From Aculops lycopersici (lineage: Eukaryota > Arthropoda > Arachnida > Trombidiformes > Eriophyidae): a DNA stretch of 64,000 bases. Positions 42,164-56,600 of the stretch are shown here, in pieces; the stretch's first letter is position 1, and every line of letters begins with the position of its first letter. Below the pieces are notes generated by a model that saw nothing but the letters and a program-made list of their open reading frames with translations, did no database searches and was not told the DNA's origin. The position numbers and the translations under genes were made by a program. The DNA is taken from assembly GCA_015350385.1 (NCBI GenBank), contig WNKI01000002.1, forward strand, positions 9,961,546-10,025,545. The letters are read 5' to 3'.

Positions 42164-45100
42164 TGCGTGCCATCCATGTAGCTCAACATGAGAGTTGGCA
42201 GCTGACATTGAGTTAATCGCCTCGCTATATCTGGATGGGGTTTTGTGATTATCATCCAGATCGACACGGAAACCAACCATATCGCTATCAAGTTTTCGCG
42301 TCAACTTTGGCGACTTTCGCTGCATCACCTTCCGATTGTAACACTAGTCACTTGCTGCCGGCGCCTGCGCCTGTGGTTCAACTTTCTGATGCAAGCATTT
42401 CATGATATTTGGTTTGCTAGTCGGAATCTTCATTACAATGATTGATATGAGAATAGGTATGGCAACACCTGCAGCAATAGTTTGAGATTTCTTGTCCAAG
42501 TCAAGACCAAACATCGTGAACTAAAATCTCAAGTCTCTAATTAGTGCCGACGCAATGTGCTAAAATTGAACCTGACATAAACAATCATGAGATCATCTAA
42601 CCAAATCTGGCAAATACCGACCACAGATCAGGTATTATTTATTTATTGGTCGACATTGCGGGAGTCTAGCTGGTTTTATGTTGGCATGGTTCCAAGCAAA
42701 AACTTTATCGAAAGAGATGGCGTCATTCGGATTCAAGTTGCTCGATTGAATCAGTTCAGTTGTAACTCGACAGCCAACTTGAAACTTAAAATGGGACGCC
42801 CTCGGGGCACAATGACAAAAGACATTGCAATGTAATGTAATAATATCCAACATAAGAAAGCTTTGAGATGAGTGTCAAGTTTGATTGCGCCCTTGGCCCC
42901 CGATTAGCACAATAACACACACGCACACACATATACAAAGAGCAGTAGGAAAGCCCTCACTTGGGGGTCCGGACGGGTGAGTTTAGTTTCCATGAATGAG
43001 TCGAGTGTGTCTCTTTGAAGCGAGAGTCCAGCTTACAAATGAGAGAAAGTTCGGACTTGTCAGGCTGGATGTCAATGTCCTGTGGCGGCAAGAGCAACGG
43101 CAACAGAGCTAACGGGTGGTGACATTGAACAATTATCCAGCTTGATTAAGTAGCCAGTCGCGCGTCATCAGCGAGCTAGCTTGCCACCGTCGCTCAGGTA
43201 GCGCTCGTGCGCTCGGTAATGAACGCAAGGTGGTTGGCGCTGTTCCTCTGTCTGTCTGGATTTTTTCTGTTGCCACTGCGACTGCTTGCCCACTCGCATG
43301 CTCGCCCGACTACGATGGCACAGTAAAGCCCCTAGCTTCGGGCGCCGCATCAAGTAACCTGGTTCAGGTGGCCACCGCGCTTCATGCGCGCTAGCGAGAA
43401 AAGAAAGGCCGCTCACCTGTGCAGGCGCCACACAAATGAATGGAAGTCCCGTTGTTGTGTCACTGCCACTGGCCACTTTTGTTGCGGTTGTTGTCGTTGT
43501 TGCTATTGCCATTGCTACCGCTAGTGTTGCTTTGGTCGGTGGCTGTTGTAGTTGGCACACAGTGGACAACAAGCGAGTCTTTCGATCTGGCTACCGACTG
43601 ATGTGATCGGCGTCCACCTCGAGCTTGCTGGTTTCCCGGTGGTTTTTCTAACTAGCCACTCGGTCGCTTAGTAAGTCAGTTGGAGGAAAGGAGCTCACGC
43701 TGCTTTTTGGCCACCACTACCATCATCACCATCGCCGCTTGTCTTTCCTCCCGTTGTTGGCCGCTTTTCCATCGTTCCATGTCATCAGAAATGGAAGGCA
43801 ACGAGAGACGGCGAGGGGAAAACGAAGTCGAGAGGACGAAGAGGGAAGAGGGAAAAGGAAAAGGAAAAGGTCGAGGGATAGAGACAATCAAGCTGGAGGC
43901 AAGCCGTTTAGCGTGGTAATGGCAACGTGCGACGCCGCCGTCCGAATATCATAATCATAGTTGCGGTTCTCTACCTAGAGCAACTTCATGCGCGCGGCCA
44001 CAAGCACATCAAGTTGCTTATCAACAACCTATGGCCAGTTACCTGTCGATTGTCATTACGAAAAACTCGGGGAGGAGAGATAGTGGCTAGCCGAGACAGC
44101 AACAGGTAGCTGGCAGGGCGCTTTGTGCCCAGTCGGTCGGCCGTCTGTCAGCGTGTGTCGATGTCGTTGCTGTTGTTTATTGCCCTAAAACGCGACCATT
44201 CAGTGTGTGTCTTTTCCATGCCTCTCCCTCTCTTTCGCTTAATTAATTGGCGGTCAACAGGTAGTAAGTCTTGGTTCTCTGGTCGTTTTCGGTTCGGTTA
44301 GACCGCAGCTCGCCTCCGACGACTACGACGTCGACGACGAGGGTCAGTTGGCGGCGCTGTTGTTGCGGCTGATGATGACGTAATGTTGGCCAAAGCCAAG
44401 ATAGGAAGCCAACGGGAAGTTTTCCTTCAGACCTCATTAGTCTCTCCACAAACGCAACCAGCTCCGCTGGCTGGCCGGCTGACCGAGAAGTTGGCTGGCT
44501 AGATTTATCCATCTTGGTATAAGTGGTAGCTGAACGAGCTGACCACTCGAAACAATCAAGAGGGGAAAAGTATGCGCAAGAATGATTCGCCCGCCCGTTT
44601 AGCGGCCAACTTCACCGCTGCCGAGTTTACCTGCCTTCCGGTCAGATAAATCACTTTCCTTTGGCCACTTGTTGGCGCTCGCAGTTGTTCCTTTAGCTGT
44701 CGGTGTTGCTGTCGCTGAGTTGGTTAGTGAGTGAGTTAGCCGCTTGGTTTGTAGGTAGCAGCTCGTGTTTGGTTCGTTACGTAGCGCGCTGAGTTAATGT
44801 AAAGAGCAGCAGTGAGTTAATTTTCCATGAACCATGAGAACCAAGTGAGCAACAGCAATAAGCGGCCAACTGGCACTGCTAACTATCGCTACTACTACTA
44901 CCTCTACTACTATTACTACCTAAAGGATGAATGAGAAAATTTCTCCCTGATAAAAATTTCAAAATTCCCGCGGACAAGGAAGGAACACTTGTTGCTGCTG
45001 GTAACGATGAAAATCTCTCCTACTCCCTCCGACTCTCTATGAATTTCTCTCTGTCTGTTTGTCTGTCTGTCGAACAACTTGTCGAACTAAACGGAAGGAA

Positions 45101-45748
45101 AGGGAACGAAACGGAACGGAGCCACCTATTTGAACTTCTGTCTTCCTCCCATCCCTTAAGGTTACTCTTATTACTTTGAGGTGACCGGCCAAGTGGCTAG
45201 CTGGCCATCCGCAAACGACCAACCGCCGAGCTGACCGCCACTTGTTGCGTGCGGTCAGTTGCGCACAACACAGCGTTAGGTAAAAGCAAAACGGGAAGCA
45301 GAATGCTCCATATTTCACCTACCTCTCAAATTGTTTGTTTGACTCTGGCTTCCCTGGCTGTGGTATATTTGCATTGGTTTTCGCCTTTCGCTTAGCTGAG
45401 TTTGGCTGGCAATTGCATCGGACAAAAGTGCTGCTTGTGTGCAGTTGGTCTTATTCGTTTATTGGCCATCAAGACTCTCGCGTCGTTGTCTTTCTCTTTC
45501 CATCCAGCGGGCCGGCTGATTGTGCGCAAGTGGCCCAGCTAGCTAGCTAACTCTGGCAAACTAAGGTAATCGCGTCGCTGGCCGGAAATCAATTTGAAAA
45601 CTTGGGCGCCGGACGCGCAAAGCGAGTGTCTCGCTATCACTGGAAGCCATCCGACCATCTGAAACTAACTGACCGACAGAACAGACGCGGCGACGCTCAT
45701 GGCCAGTTATTGGCGAGTTGCCATTGGACACAGCAGAGGAGGAGGAGG

Positions 45749-45780
45749 TGGCTGGCTGGCTGGCTGGCAGGCAGGCTGGC
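45749..45780. repeat. (GGCT)n tetranucleotide tract
   Basis: About seven GGCT units drifting to GGCA. Similar tetranucleotide tracts recur in the same non-coding domain. Confidence 0.8.
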
Positions 45781-46343
45781 CGCTTCGTCTTGTGGCCGGG
45801 TTTGCTTAAATCAGCAACAAGTGGCCAGCACTCTCATTTTCATTCCCAATTTGATGGGACTTTTGAATGGGCTTTCTCTGCCTCAATCTCTCTGCTCTTG
45901 GGTTTAGTGTCTGTATTTCGCCTGCTGCTGCTGCTGTTGCTGCTGCGGTGATCCAAGCGCAACGAGCCAAGTCAAGGCAAAACATCGTAACAACGGCAAC
46001 TTGTTCTTGGTGCTATCGCGCGGCAATTTGCTTCAACTACTTGAACTCCCATCAAGTTGTGATCATTGCATTCGAGTGCCATGATCCCTGTTTTTCAGCG
46101 GCGGCAGTAGCGGCGGCGGCATCAACGGCTGCGAGTCTTGGCAAAACCAATTCACACACAAACGAGCCACTTTTTCACTCACCTCTCGGGCATAGATGCT
46201 CACTTACTGATAGGCAGAGACAGACAGAAAGACAGACAGACAGATAGTTGGGCAGATAGACGAGGGACATGATTACGACGATGGCCACGAGACGAGGAAT
46301 CGATTGCGCGAATTTGCTCGCGTCCATCTGGTTTGCCAACAAA

Positions 46344-46365
46344 GCGAGCGAGCGAGCGAGCGAGA
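46344..46365. repeat. (GAGC)n tetranucleotide tract
   Basis: Five to six GCGA/GAGC units in non-coding DNA. Confidence 0.75.
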
Positions 46366-48469
46366 GGAGAGTTGCGGTGCGGCAACCTGTTGCTGGTGAT
46401 CGCGCTCGTTTGTCGTCGTGGTTGTTGTTAAGTGAACAGGTAAGCGGCAGATGGGAGAAGACAGGTATACAGACTCTAGCGAGTGGCTAACATTGAATGG
46501 TTGAATTGGATTTGAGGAGTTTGGGTGTGGAAGCAAATTGATTGCTCAAATTCAAGACAATAAGAGTGGCGGCGGCGGCGGTGGCGGCGCTGGCGGCGCT
46601 GGTTAGTTGGCGCGTGTAAGCAGAAGCGAGCAACAAGTGGCTCTGGTTGGGCGCACGAAAATTCAATAGCGAGGAGCGAGGCAAATGCAATGAGCGCGCG
46701 CGGCGATAGTGGATTGCAAAGTGGCGTTTGGCAAGACCAATGGGAAGCTTGGGTTTTATAAATGTGTGTCTCTGATTGCGGGAAGGTTTGTGTCGCTTCT
46801 GCGCTTTCACAACATGCGCGCTTATTGGAATACATTTGCCATATGCTCTGGAGGTGATTCTCGCTTGTGTTGGTATAGGAAAGCTTAGCCGACTACGCTA
46901 ACAAAAAAGACATCTCCCTCGCGTCTTTGGGCTTTTGTCTGCATATTGCTAATACTTGCGCCTTGTGAGTTTCGTATGGTCAGCTGGCTCGCAAGGTAAA
47001 CTCTCTTGAGCATAATATTGAGAGGAAAGCATACAGTTCGGCGAATGATTTTGAGTTTGCAGGTTAACTCTCGCTTGCTCTCGCGTGCAACCAATAACTC
47101 GAGCTCGTTGGGTGTTTGTACGAGAACGAGAGAATGCGCGCAGGTGAGCGGCTAATTGAGTTTGCCGCTTCCCAATCACCCTGACTTCGCTTACCTATGC
47201 CAGCAGCGAAGCTTAGAGGCAGGGAGAGTTAGCCTGCAGCCGCTTGGCATCGCCCACTTCCGCTGGTCCCTTGAAAATAAAATATGGAAGCGAGTGCACG
47301 AAAAAATCAGCAGCAGCAGCAACAACCTGCCGTTGTCGCAGCTCGTTTCCCTTGCTCATGATCTCGTCGATACGAAAGTCGTACTGATCCTACTCGTCAC
47401 CAAGAGCAACAATAACCAACAAGCGACCAGCCGGCTGGTTGGCTCCACAAAGTAAGGCAAAGGTAGGATAGGAAGCGACCACTTGTTGCTGTTGCCTTGT
47501 GCTCTCGCTACAAATGCCTCTTCGATTGCCAAGATCACGACCGCCGAAGCCGCAACTCGCCCATGATAATATCGCTTCGTCGTCGGCAATCGTCGTTGTG
47601 CTCTGCTGGTAAACCCCTTTGCTTTGCTCGATCCAACGATCGAGGCCGCTAGTTTGCGATCTCAATGCTCCTAGCGGCAACACCTCACCTGGCGCCCTGA
47701 TTGCGTTTGATTATTATTATTATTATATTTTGCTGGAAAGTCCGCAGGTAGGCTAAACGGCGAGTTGGTCTTGATGGTAGAAGTTAGTTAGTCGGTCGGT
47801 TAGTTACAACAAAGTTAGTTAGTGTGGCATAAATGCAAGTTGCGCCTCGAACAAAGTGGTAGGGAGCTCGAGTTGCGGGAGATGGAAGAAAAATCGTGCG
47901 CAGCCTTCGCCGTCCTCTTCTTGTACCTCTTTCTCTTGAATCATAACAACAACAACAAAACTACAGTCTGCAGCACGCAACACACAACCACCTGTGTGAT
48001 CGACCAAATTTGACGCTTGATTATTTCCTGTTTCTCTGCAGGCTTAGTTTGCTTTATAATCTAGTGACTATCTTTCTCTCCCCCTTGTTCGTGCTTCTAA
48101 TATTCCAAACTCAAGTGCGTCGATTTCGTCGCAAAGTTTTGCATTCGAGTAATTCGATACCATCAATTTCATCTTCGACACTTTGAAGCCCGTGAAGATA
48201 TTCGGTTGCTAATTTCCAAGCGCCAAATTTGAATTCATTTTATATCCCAAAATAAAATCAGCAGAAATTCAGACATTTTATCGGAACTTACGCTGGCCCG
48301 CTAGCCTAAGGACAGCCGCCAAATGAATGAATTGACGGAGCTTAAAGCCACTGATCCCAGATGATGAGCCTCAAGACTCTCATTTGAGTTCAAGTCTCAC
48401 TAAAATCAAAGGAGAGTTGGACAACAGAGAGGGGAGGAGGCGGAGGAGGAGGAAGCGGAACTAGAATCA

Positions 48470-48507
48470 GTCGGTCGGTCTGTCTGTCTGTCTGTCTGTC
48501 TGTCTGG
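48470..48507. repeat. (GTCT)n tetranucleotide tract
   Basis: Two GGTC units run into about seven GTCT units. Confidence 0.85.
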
Positions 48508-50650
48508 TCATTGATGATTACGTCAATGTTGCTCGTTTCAAACGATGCGAAGTTGGTCCATGGTTTCATTGGCACACTTTTCGACCTGAGCAAAGTGAGC
48601 AACAGTCTATTCGATTCATTGGCGCGATAGAAGCTCAGCCTCTTGTTGCTGGCTCGATCGCAACTGCAACCACAACCGCAACCGCAACTACAACCGCTGC
48701 TCCGATAGCGCCGCCACTACCACTGCATCATCAACATCATCACCATCATCGTGCCGATAGAGATACAAAAGAGATTATCATTAAAAGAGTTGGCCAACTA
48801 ACCGTCAAATCGATCATACGCAATGGCAACTCAACTTCATTAAGGAAGAAGTAGAGGAGTCGATTCCGCGAATCCCGTGCGCGTCATTGAGTATCACGAT
48901 CCCATTGTTCAGCTGGCCACTTGGCTACCTGTGGTAGCCAAGTGCCATTGCTACAGAGTAATGTGGGGCGCTACTCTACGAGGTAGCGCTCTGCTTCTTC
49001 TCCTCTGCTTGGCTGTGAAGATGGTTGCGGTGGTGGTGATTGTGGCGCACAGGTACAGTTGAAAATTCTCTTCCTTTCTCTCGCTCACTTGCTCGTTGGT
49101 TAGATCAAAATAAGAGTCATAGTTAGCGAGGGTGAGAGAGACAGAGACAGAGAGGGATACTCAAGCAGTGCGCAGGCGCACTGGCTTGCCAAGAGCCAAT
49201 CACTTTCACTTTGCGCCGCTTAGCGTGTTTTGTATGCATGCGAGCCGCTTTGTTGCTCGCACAGGTACAGCAGCAACAGGTTCCCTTTGCTGATTCACAC
49301 GCCCACCAAGGGCGAACGCGCGACCAGAAAGCTCGCCACCGGCTGCTTTGGGGGAAAGCGACCAATTGAACCTGGCGACCGGCAACCAAACAGTTTGGGT
49401 TTGATAGTCAATAAGCGAGCATCTCATATTATTGTTGTTGTTGTTGTTGTCGTCGCTGTTCTTTTTTGTTTTGTTCTTACATTTTCGCCAATAAACTCAC
49501 TCCGTCTTTTCAGAGGTAAAATTTTCACAATCCAAGATCCAAGACAAACTCGAAGTGAGAGTCTCGATTTGTTGCTTAGTTAGTTAGTCAGTTAGTCATT
49601 TGGTTGGTTAGTTAGTTATTTAGTTTGCATCAACAGCAAGAGCAACAAACATCGAGTAGCTGGAGGGAGAAGAGCAAGCAGGCGAGTAACGCAAAGTCTC
49701 GTTGTGCTTCTGTTTGTATCTGTGACCATCAAGTTTTCTCGTGTACCCCCTTAGTGATAACGCAAATAAAACTACAAGACCAACAAGAGGAAGCCGCCGT
49801 CACTCAAGTTTTACAACCTAAAATCAATCTACGACAAAGAAGTGTCCGTCTTGTTCTCAGTCAGAGCTAGAGAGTTAAAGTGAAAGTGGAGACAAGAGTG
49901 TAAGTGGAAGTAGAGGTAAGAAAAGTGCATTGGAGGAGAGGACAGGACGAAGTGCTACCATTTGAGCAGAAACTTTAGAAACAATCGCTTGCTCTTGCCC
50001 ATCGTAGCGACTTCCGAGGAGTTGGAGGTGCGTATGTGTGTGTTCTTGTCTGAGTGTGCTAACAAACTGCACAGGTAAGCACAGCTAACTAGAGTTTCGG
50101 GTGATGCGAGCGCAACATGTGTAACAACTCATGTGGCGAATGAAAATTAATAAAGTTGTTCTCGCTCGCCAGCTCCTCTCTTATGCCACCTACACAAACA
50201 TTACGACACACCAACAACCAAAACTAAATTCAACCGCCAAATCGAACCACAAAGACTAACTATCTGCCGTCTTTCGTCTCTCTTCTTCCGCTTCCCTCTC
50301 TCTCTGTCTCTCTGTTTTGCTTGCTGTCCTTTGTGGCTCACCCGACGACCACTAACTAACACTCTCGGACTGCTCAGTTAGTCAGTCTACGGCTGGCCAC
50401 TCAATCAGTAACAAGCGGCGTCACACCCAGACGAAAAGGTGGTAGTGGTGGAGGCAACGCATAGTAGCGCTTTAGAGCGGGCCCACCTGTTGCTCATCGG
50501 GCAAACATACGAGCTAGCGAGCGACTTGCGTGAACAACAGCCACTTCTTGTCGCTGCAACTACTATTGCTCCTACCGACGAGACCTCTATGCAAAGCGGC
50601 GAGTTGTAAATTTTTGCACGTAGCACGCAACAACAAAACGGCATCTCAAA

Positions 50651-53600
50651 ATGGAGGCACCAAATTTCAGAATTGAAGTTGATAGACTTGGAAGCGTAGT
50701 AATTAAGAGGCCATATGAGCAGCAGCAGCAGCAGCTAGTCAGCGTTAATAGAAGAATCAACAAGTTGACGACAAAAACAAAAGTGTCGCTGTTGTCGTCG
50801 TCGTCGTCGTCGAGGATTATCTTTGTTAGCATATCAGTTTTAGTTCAAGTTTTACTATTAGTCTCGCTATTTAGCACCTCAATCAGCAACAACCAAGTCG
50901 ACGCTTGGGAAACTCTACCGCCAACTAAAGAGGCACGACTTCCGGCGAAAACCTCGCAATTAATTGCAGTGGCTGCCGCGTCGCCAACGGTGACAACAAC
51001 AACCACAAATCAATCGCAAACACAAGACCGCAAGTCAGCGCCTCAGGCAACGAGAAGAGAGAATACCAATTGGTGGAATCTCTGGTGGCAACAGTACATC
51101 AATGAGGCGGTTAGACCAACGGCTCGCGCCCGTTACGTTGTGGTGCCTGACCAAGATGGCGGCATTGATCAACAACAGGTGGTTTCAATGGGACCAAATG
51201 CGCGTAGGGCTAGAGTTGCGCCACAACTCTTTGGTAATCCGGCGCAGCTACAGCAGCAGCAGCGACCACAACAGCAACAAAAAATGACTCAAATGAGCTT
51301 TAGTCTCGACGACTTTAGTAGATTTGAGCAGCAGCAACAGAATCAGATGATTGATTATAACGAGGAACTGGAGCCGGATCAAATTGATAACGGAATTTCA
51401 GGCAACTTACCTGATGGTGGCAGCTCGAGTGGCCAAAGTGACATTGAATCCAATCGAGTGCCCGACTCTTCGTCCAGTAGCATGATGCAACCTGAACCCT
51501 CAAGGTCACCACCTGCGACTAGGGGCCCAAAGAGCGATAGTAATAATAATAATAATAATGATGATGATGGCCAGCAAACCAAGACACTGAACACCAATCG
51601 ACAACAATTACCCCAAGTTCCAACGACCAAGAAGCAGACAGGTAGACCGTCGTCATCGAGTCAGGGCCAGAGTCAGAGCCGAAATCAAAACCGAGATCAA
51701 CAAACAACAAATGGTGGCCAGGATTTCAACCCATCCACTTCCGGCCAACGGCCAAGTCCACCGGCGATGATGACACCACCGCCAAACGAACCATCTTCTT
51801 CGACGACGAGATCCAATCAGGGAACATCGCCGACGTCAATCACCACAACCACCACTCAAGCGCCGCAAACGACCGCCACCCAGGTGGTTCCGAACAATGA
51901 GCAGCAGTTCGGTGGCCGCAGCGAGGCTAGTCCTGCAGGACCAAAAATGACGAGCTTCACTGCAGCAACAAGTGGCAGCGAGACTCCGATTTCCCTGCAG
52001 CAGGATGTGCGAAGCACACAGCAGCCAACATCAGTCTCGATTCCAACAACGACGACGACGATGACCACGCCTACGATCATGACGACGACGATGACATCGT
52101 CGTCGACGTCAACCGCTACTAGCACTACAACTAGAAGACCGCAAACTTTCTCACCGTCAACTGGAGGCGTTAATGTAAACAATTCAAACAATAATAGAAA
52201 CAATCAGCCACCGCAATCAACAAGTGGCAGCGAAAATCGTGTTGAGCTCAAGAATGGAAAACCAGCCACGGGATTACGTGGCGACCAGCAGCAAGCAACC
52301 ACTACTTCCGCTCGCTTGCCCACCAAGCCAACGACCACCATGATGACAACGATGCGCGCCACATCCGGCGGATCTCCAACAACCACCATGTCGCCAAGAG
52401 CAACCTTCGTGCCAACAACCAGAACTTCCGGCGACATGGGAGTATCAACTGTAACTCAATCCATTGATTCCACCGCCACCACCACCACCACCACCGCGAG
52501 CGTTAGCACTACTAAGGGTGGTCCAGATCAGTCGTCGTCATCGTCTCAAACGCCTTCGGCTACAACCACGAGGACACCTGTTATGATTGGCACCATGGGT
52601 ACAGCGTTGAATCAAGGTGGAGCTACAGGTGTTTTTGATTCGACGACTCCAACGACAACCACAAAGTCAACTACGATGACCACCACAACTGCAAGCGAGA
52701 GTGACGATGAGAACGACGAGGACGGTGATGGTGATAATGAGGGCGGTGAAAGCGAAGATTCCAGTGGAAACTCATCAAACTCACCGACTTCCGGTGAGGA
52801 GGGCGAATCCGGTGAGTCGGAGAGTGAGGGTGAGAGTGAGAATGAGAATGAGCCAACGACTCAGGCGCCAAATTTGACAACAACCGGCCAGTCGCCGAGT
52901 GCCAAGTTGCAGCAACAGCAGTCTGGTTCTATGACAACCACTCAGGTTCCCTCGCTGACCACCATCGACATTGAGCGTCTACCATCGAGGAGTCAGTCGA
53001 CGACTTCCGGCGAGCAAGGCAATAGGCAGCGAGCGGGATCGAGTTCTGAGCAGACGACGACGCCGGCGAGCACAATGTCCTCGATTGTGTCAACAGGTGG
53101 CGACCAGGAGGGCGGTGATTTTTCACGTTTAAGGCCAATGGGCGACATGCAATCGCAATCGCAATCGCAATCGCAATCGCAATCGCAGCAACAGCAGCAG
53201 CAACCCATGCCAAGTGGACAGCCGAACTTTGTTATGATGACACTGGATCCGAGTCGCGCAACGATGGACGGCGGCGGCAGTGGCGAGACCGCGATCACTG
53301 TGCCCATGGATACGCTCATGAAGATGGTGATGAATCAAATTGCACAGGATGAGCAGAGTAGGCTGAATGGAGGAACTAGTAGCACGAGTTCTATGGATAT
53401 GATGATGATGCAACCGTTTGGTTCGAGCCAGACGACTGTTGCCCCGAGCTCCAATGAGCAGAGCGCAGCGACAACCACAGCAGCAACAGCAACAACATTG
53501 TTTCAAACTACACCTCAGCCGAGTAGCACAATGACCACCCAAAGAGCAAGCATGACAAAGAGCGATCGATTGACTGATGCAAATACGTCATCGCAAACTA

Positions 53601-56600
53601 CAGTGGCACCTGCACAGCTAATGATGCGCCAGACAACAAACGCGGCCAGTTCCACAATCGACTCAACTAACTCCACCCCAACTACCAGCCTTGCGAACCA
53701 AACTTCCACTAGCAAGAAGCGCCTTCAGCCGCCACCAACCACCCGAGTGCCGCAGGAGCCACAGCCAACAGGTGGCTTCAACTCGATGGTGACGAGTCGA
53801 ACGGAGATGGACAATTTACAACAAACCACTCGCATGCCGACCAGCACAATGAACCAGGAGTTGCGTCCAATAAAGTCCAACAGCGTGAGCGGTGTTTCAG
53901 GTACCAGCAACAGCAACAACAATAATAATATCAACGACAACGACAGGACCATCAACAACAACAACAACAACAACAACAACTTGATGATGATGATGATGAA
54001 CTCGGGCCCAAGCACAAGCATGTCCATGTCGATGGGCGGCGACGAGGCGCAGGGTCAAATGGGCGGATTCAACACTAATCAAATGTCATCGATAACCATG
54101 AGCCAGGAGCCTAAGATTGAGCTGATCAATATGGACTTGATGCCCATCCAGAGATTGATGGACAGCAACCAGATGAATCAAAACCAAAACCAAAATGCGA
54201 ACGGCGACAACAACAATAGGCAGCAGCAACCTGTTGCTGGCTCGCAACAATCAACGGGTATGACGCAATCGGCAAGCATGGCCACCAGCAACGAGTCGTC
54301 GGGTTCAGCGTCTCGAGGTCAACCCTCGTCGTCGTCGTCGTCGATGAGCGACGTGACATTCTTGGACGTGGAGCCGGGTATGCGCTTGAGACCGCCGCCA
54401 GCTAAGCCAATGTCACCAATGGCCATGGTTCCAATGAGAGAACAGGTTGCCAATCAGATGTCACCAAGTGGAGGCCCGATCAATCAATCAAGTCAACAGC
54501 AGCAGCAGCAGCAGCAACAACAACCCAACGGCCGACTTGTCATGATGCCAGCAAGCCGAGTTAACCAAGCAAACACTGTGTACATGCTCATGATGAACGG
54601 ACCCGCCACCGAGGCCCACAGTAAGCGGCCCGGTCCGATGCAGATGAGCATGATGAATGTGGCGCCGGTTAATGTGAACAGCATGCAGCTAGTTACAGGC
54701 CCGAGAGACCAGCCACCTTCGGTTGGCGGCGACCAGGCGGTGCAACCACAGCAACAGGTGCCAAGTCAGCGCGCCCAGTCGCCCAAGTCCATGATGACGC
54801 AACAGCAGCAATCGCGTAACTCACAGCTCCAGCAACAGCCAGCGACAAGTGGCACGAGTTTGACGACCGCATCAAGTGAAGGTCGCGCAACAAGCGGTGG
54901 CGCGAGCTCGGCTTCAGGTAAGTTACCTGCACGCGTGGTCATGCAGTCGTCGTCGAGCTCGAGCGGTGGCAGTGGCAGCGGTAGCGGTAGTGGAAAAACG
55001 CCCGTTCCCATGCAAACCGCAAACAGCCGCCTGCCACCCTTTCCCATGCAGATGGTTTTAAGGCAACCCAAGCAGCAGCAGCAACAACAACAGCAACAGG
55101 AGCAGCCAGCTAGGCAGCGCAACATGGGCGCGTCGACTGCAGGAACCTCGACGCAAGCAACAAGTGGCGGCGGCGGATTCGAGCCAACGCGAGCCAGCGT
55201 GCCAATATCCGTCACACAAGCCGCGCAACAATCCCAATCCCCGTCGACAATTATGATGATGGATGGTGGCAGCGGCAACAGCGTTGGTGGCGACAAAGGC
55301 ATCGCTAACGAGCGGAGTCAATCAACACCTGCAACTGGTGGTGCGACTGACGAGCCAGGTATAAATAACCAGTCACCAAGTGAGCAAACAAGAACCGTGT
55401 CGGCAACGACAACAACGACAGCGACAGCAACCACTCAGCAACCAAGTATGCAAATGACAACCTTAACAAGCAGTAGCAGTGGCAGTGCTGGCAGTCAAAT
55501 GGGCGATCAGCAACAGCAGCAGCAGCCACCTGCTACTGGCGGTGGGGGCTCATCTAACTTTTCGTCGCAATTACAATCTATGAATCCAAGTGAGCAGCAG
55601 GCGACAACGAGCAACAAATTGTCGAGCTCAGGTGGCTCGACTAGCGGCGGCGGTGGCGGCCCATCAACAGGTAGTAGCAACAACAAATCGACTCAAGGTG
55701 AAATGGTTGGCGGAGGAGAGAGTGAGTTCGTCACAACGAGCGAGCAGCGGCAGCCATCCTCAGGTGGCTCGCCGACATTATCGCCGCTGACTGACTCGCG
55801 CCAATCGGATCGAATCACTCAGGTAGACGGCGCAACGACTCTGACTCCAGCTGGAGGCTCGCAAGCCAACCAACAGCAGCAAATTGGAGCCAGGCGACCG
55901 ATCAGTGGCCAGCCAGCAATGAGATTGCAGCAGGCTAGCAAGACAAGCCAACCAGCGCAGGCAGGCAAACAATTCCAATCTGCGACCAACTCATCATCAT
56001 TCATTCCCTCTAAGTTGCGGAACGAATTCAACAGGTTGTCTTTTGGCTCTATTACGGTGAATCCAGCGAGCGACAGAGAGCGATTTGCCGCTTTGGTTAA
56101 GCAGCAACAGCAGCAGCAACTACAACAATCGACAGGCGATTCAGGCGCAGCAGTAAGTGGCCAGCAACAGGTAGTTGATATGGGAGCTGCGATACGTCAA
56201 TTTGGTGGCGCAAATCGAATGAGCGCATTAACCAATCAACCAATTGCCTTTGGCCGGCCGGCAGCCATGACGTTGACGCCGAGACAGCCACAAGAACAAG
56301 CACAGTCGCGGCAATCGAATCTACAATTGCCATCTCAGCAACGGCTACCTGTTGCCCCAAACACAGCTGCTGCGGCGGCGGCGCCTGGCAAACGGCGACT
56401 CGTTGATCCGCAATTCGAGTTTGGGCCCGTGATTTCGGTTCGACGACCGGACGAGCCGCTGGCCAACGGACAGGTGCCCAATTGTACGCTAACGGGGAAA
56501 AACTTTTGCGTTTTAACAAATGATTATCCAATGAACGAGGTTAGACAGGCGGTTGAGCGGAGTTTCCGGTCTGTTAGGATTATGTACGAGGAGTTGCAAA

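Larger units (their letters stand above)
42164..50650. other. Repeat-rich non-coding domain upstream of spaetzle-like gene
   Basis: About 8.5 kb with no convincing gene. Open frames are short and follow simple repeats. Content: (GAGC)n 46344-46365, (GGCT)n 45749-45780, (GTCT)n 48470-48507, TTAG-type repeats near 49577-49625, and copies of CAACARGTGGC. There are several strong plus-strand donors, CAG/GTAAGC at about 46437 and 50072 and CACAG/GTAC at about 49050 and 49263. These could end alternative 5' UTR exons of the spaetzle-like gene. An in-frame TAG about 30 bp before 50651 closes its reading frame. Confidence 0.5.
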
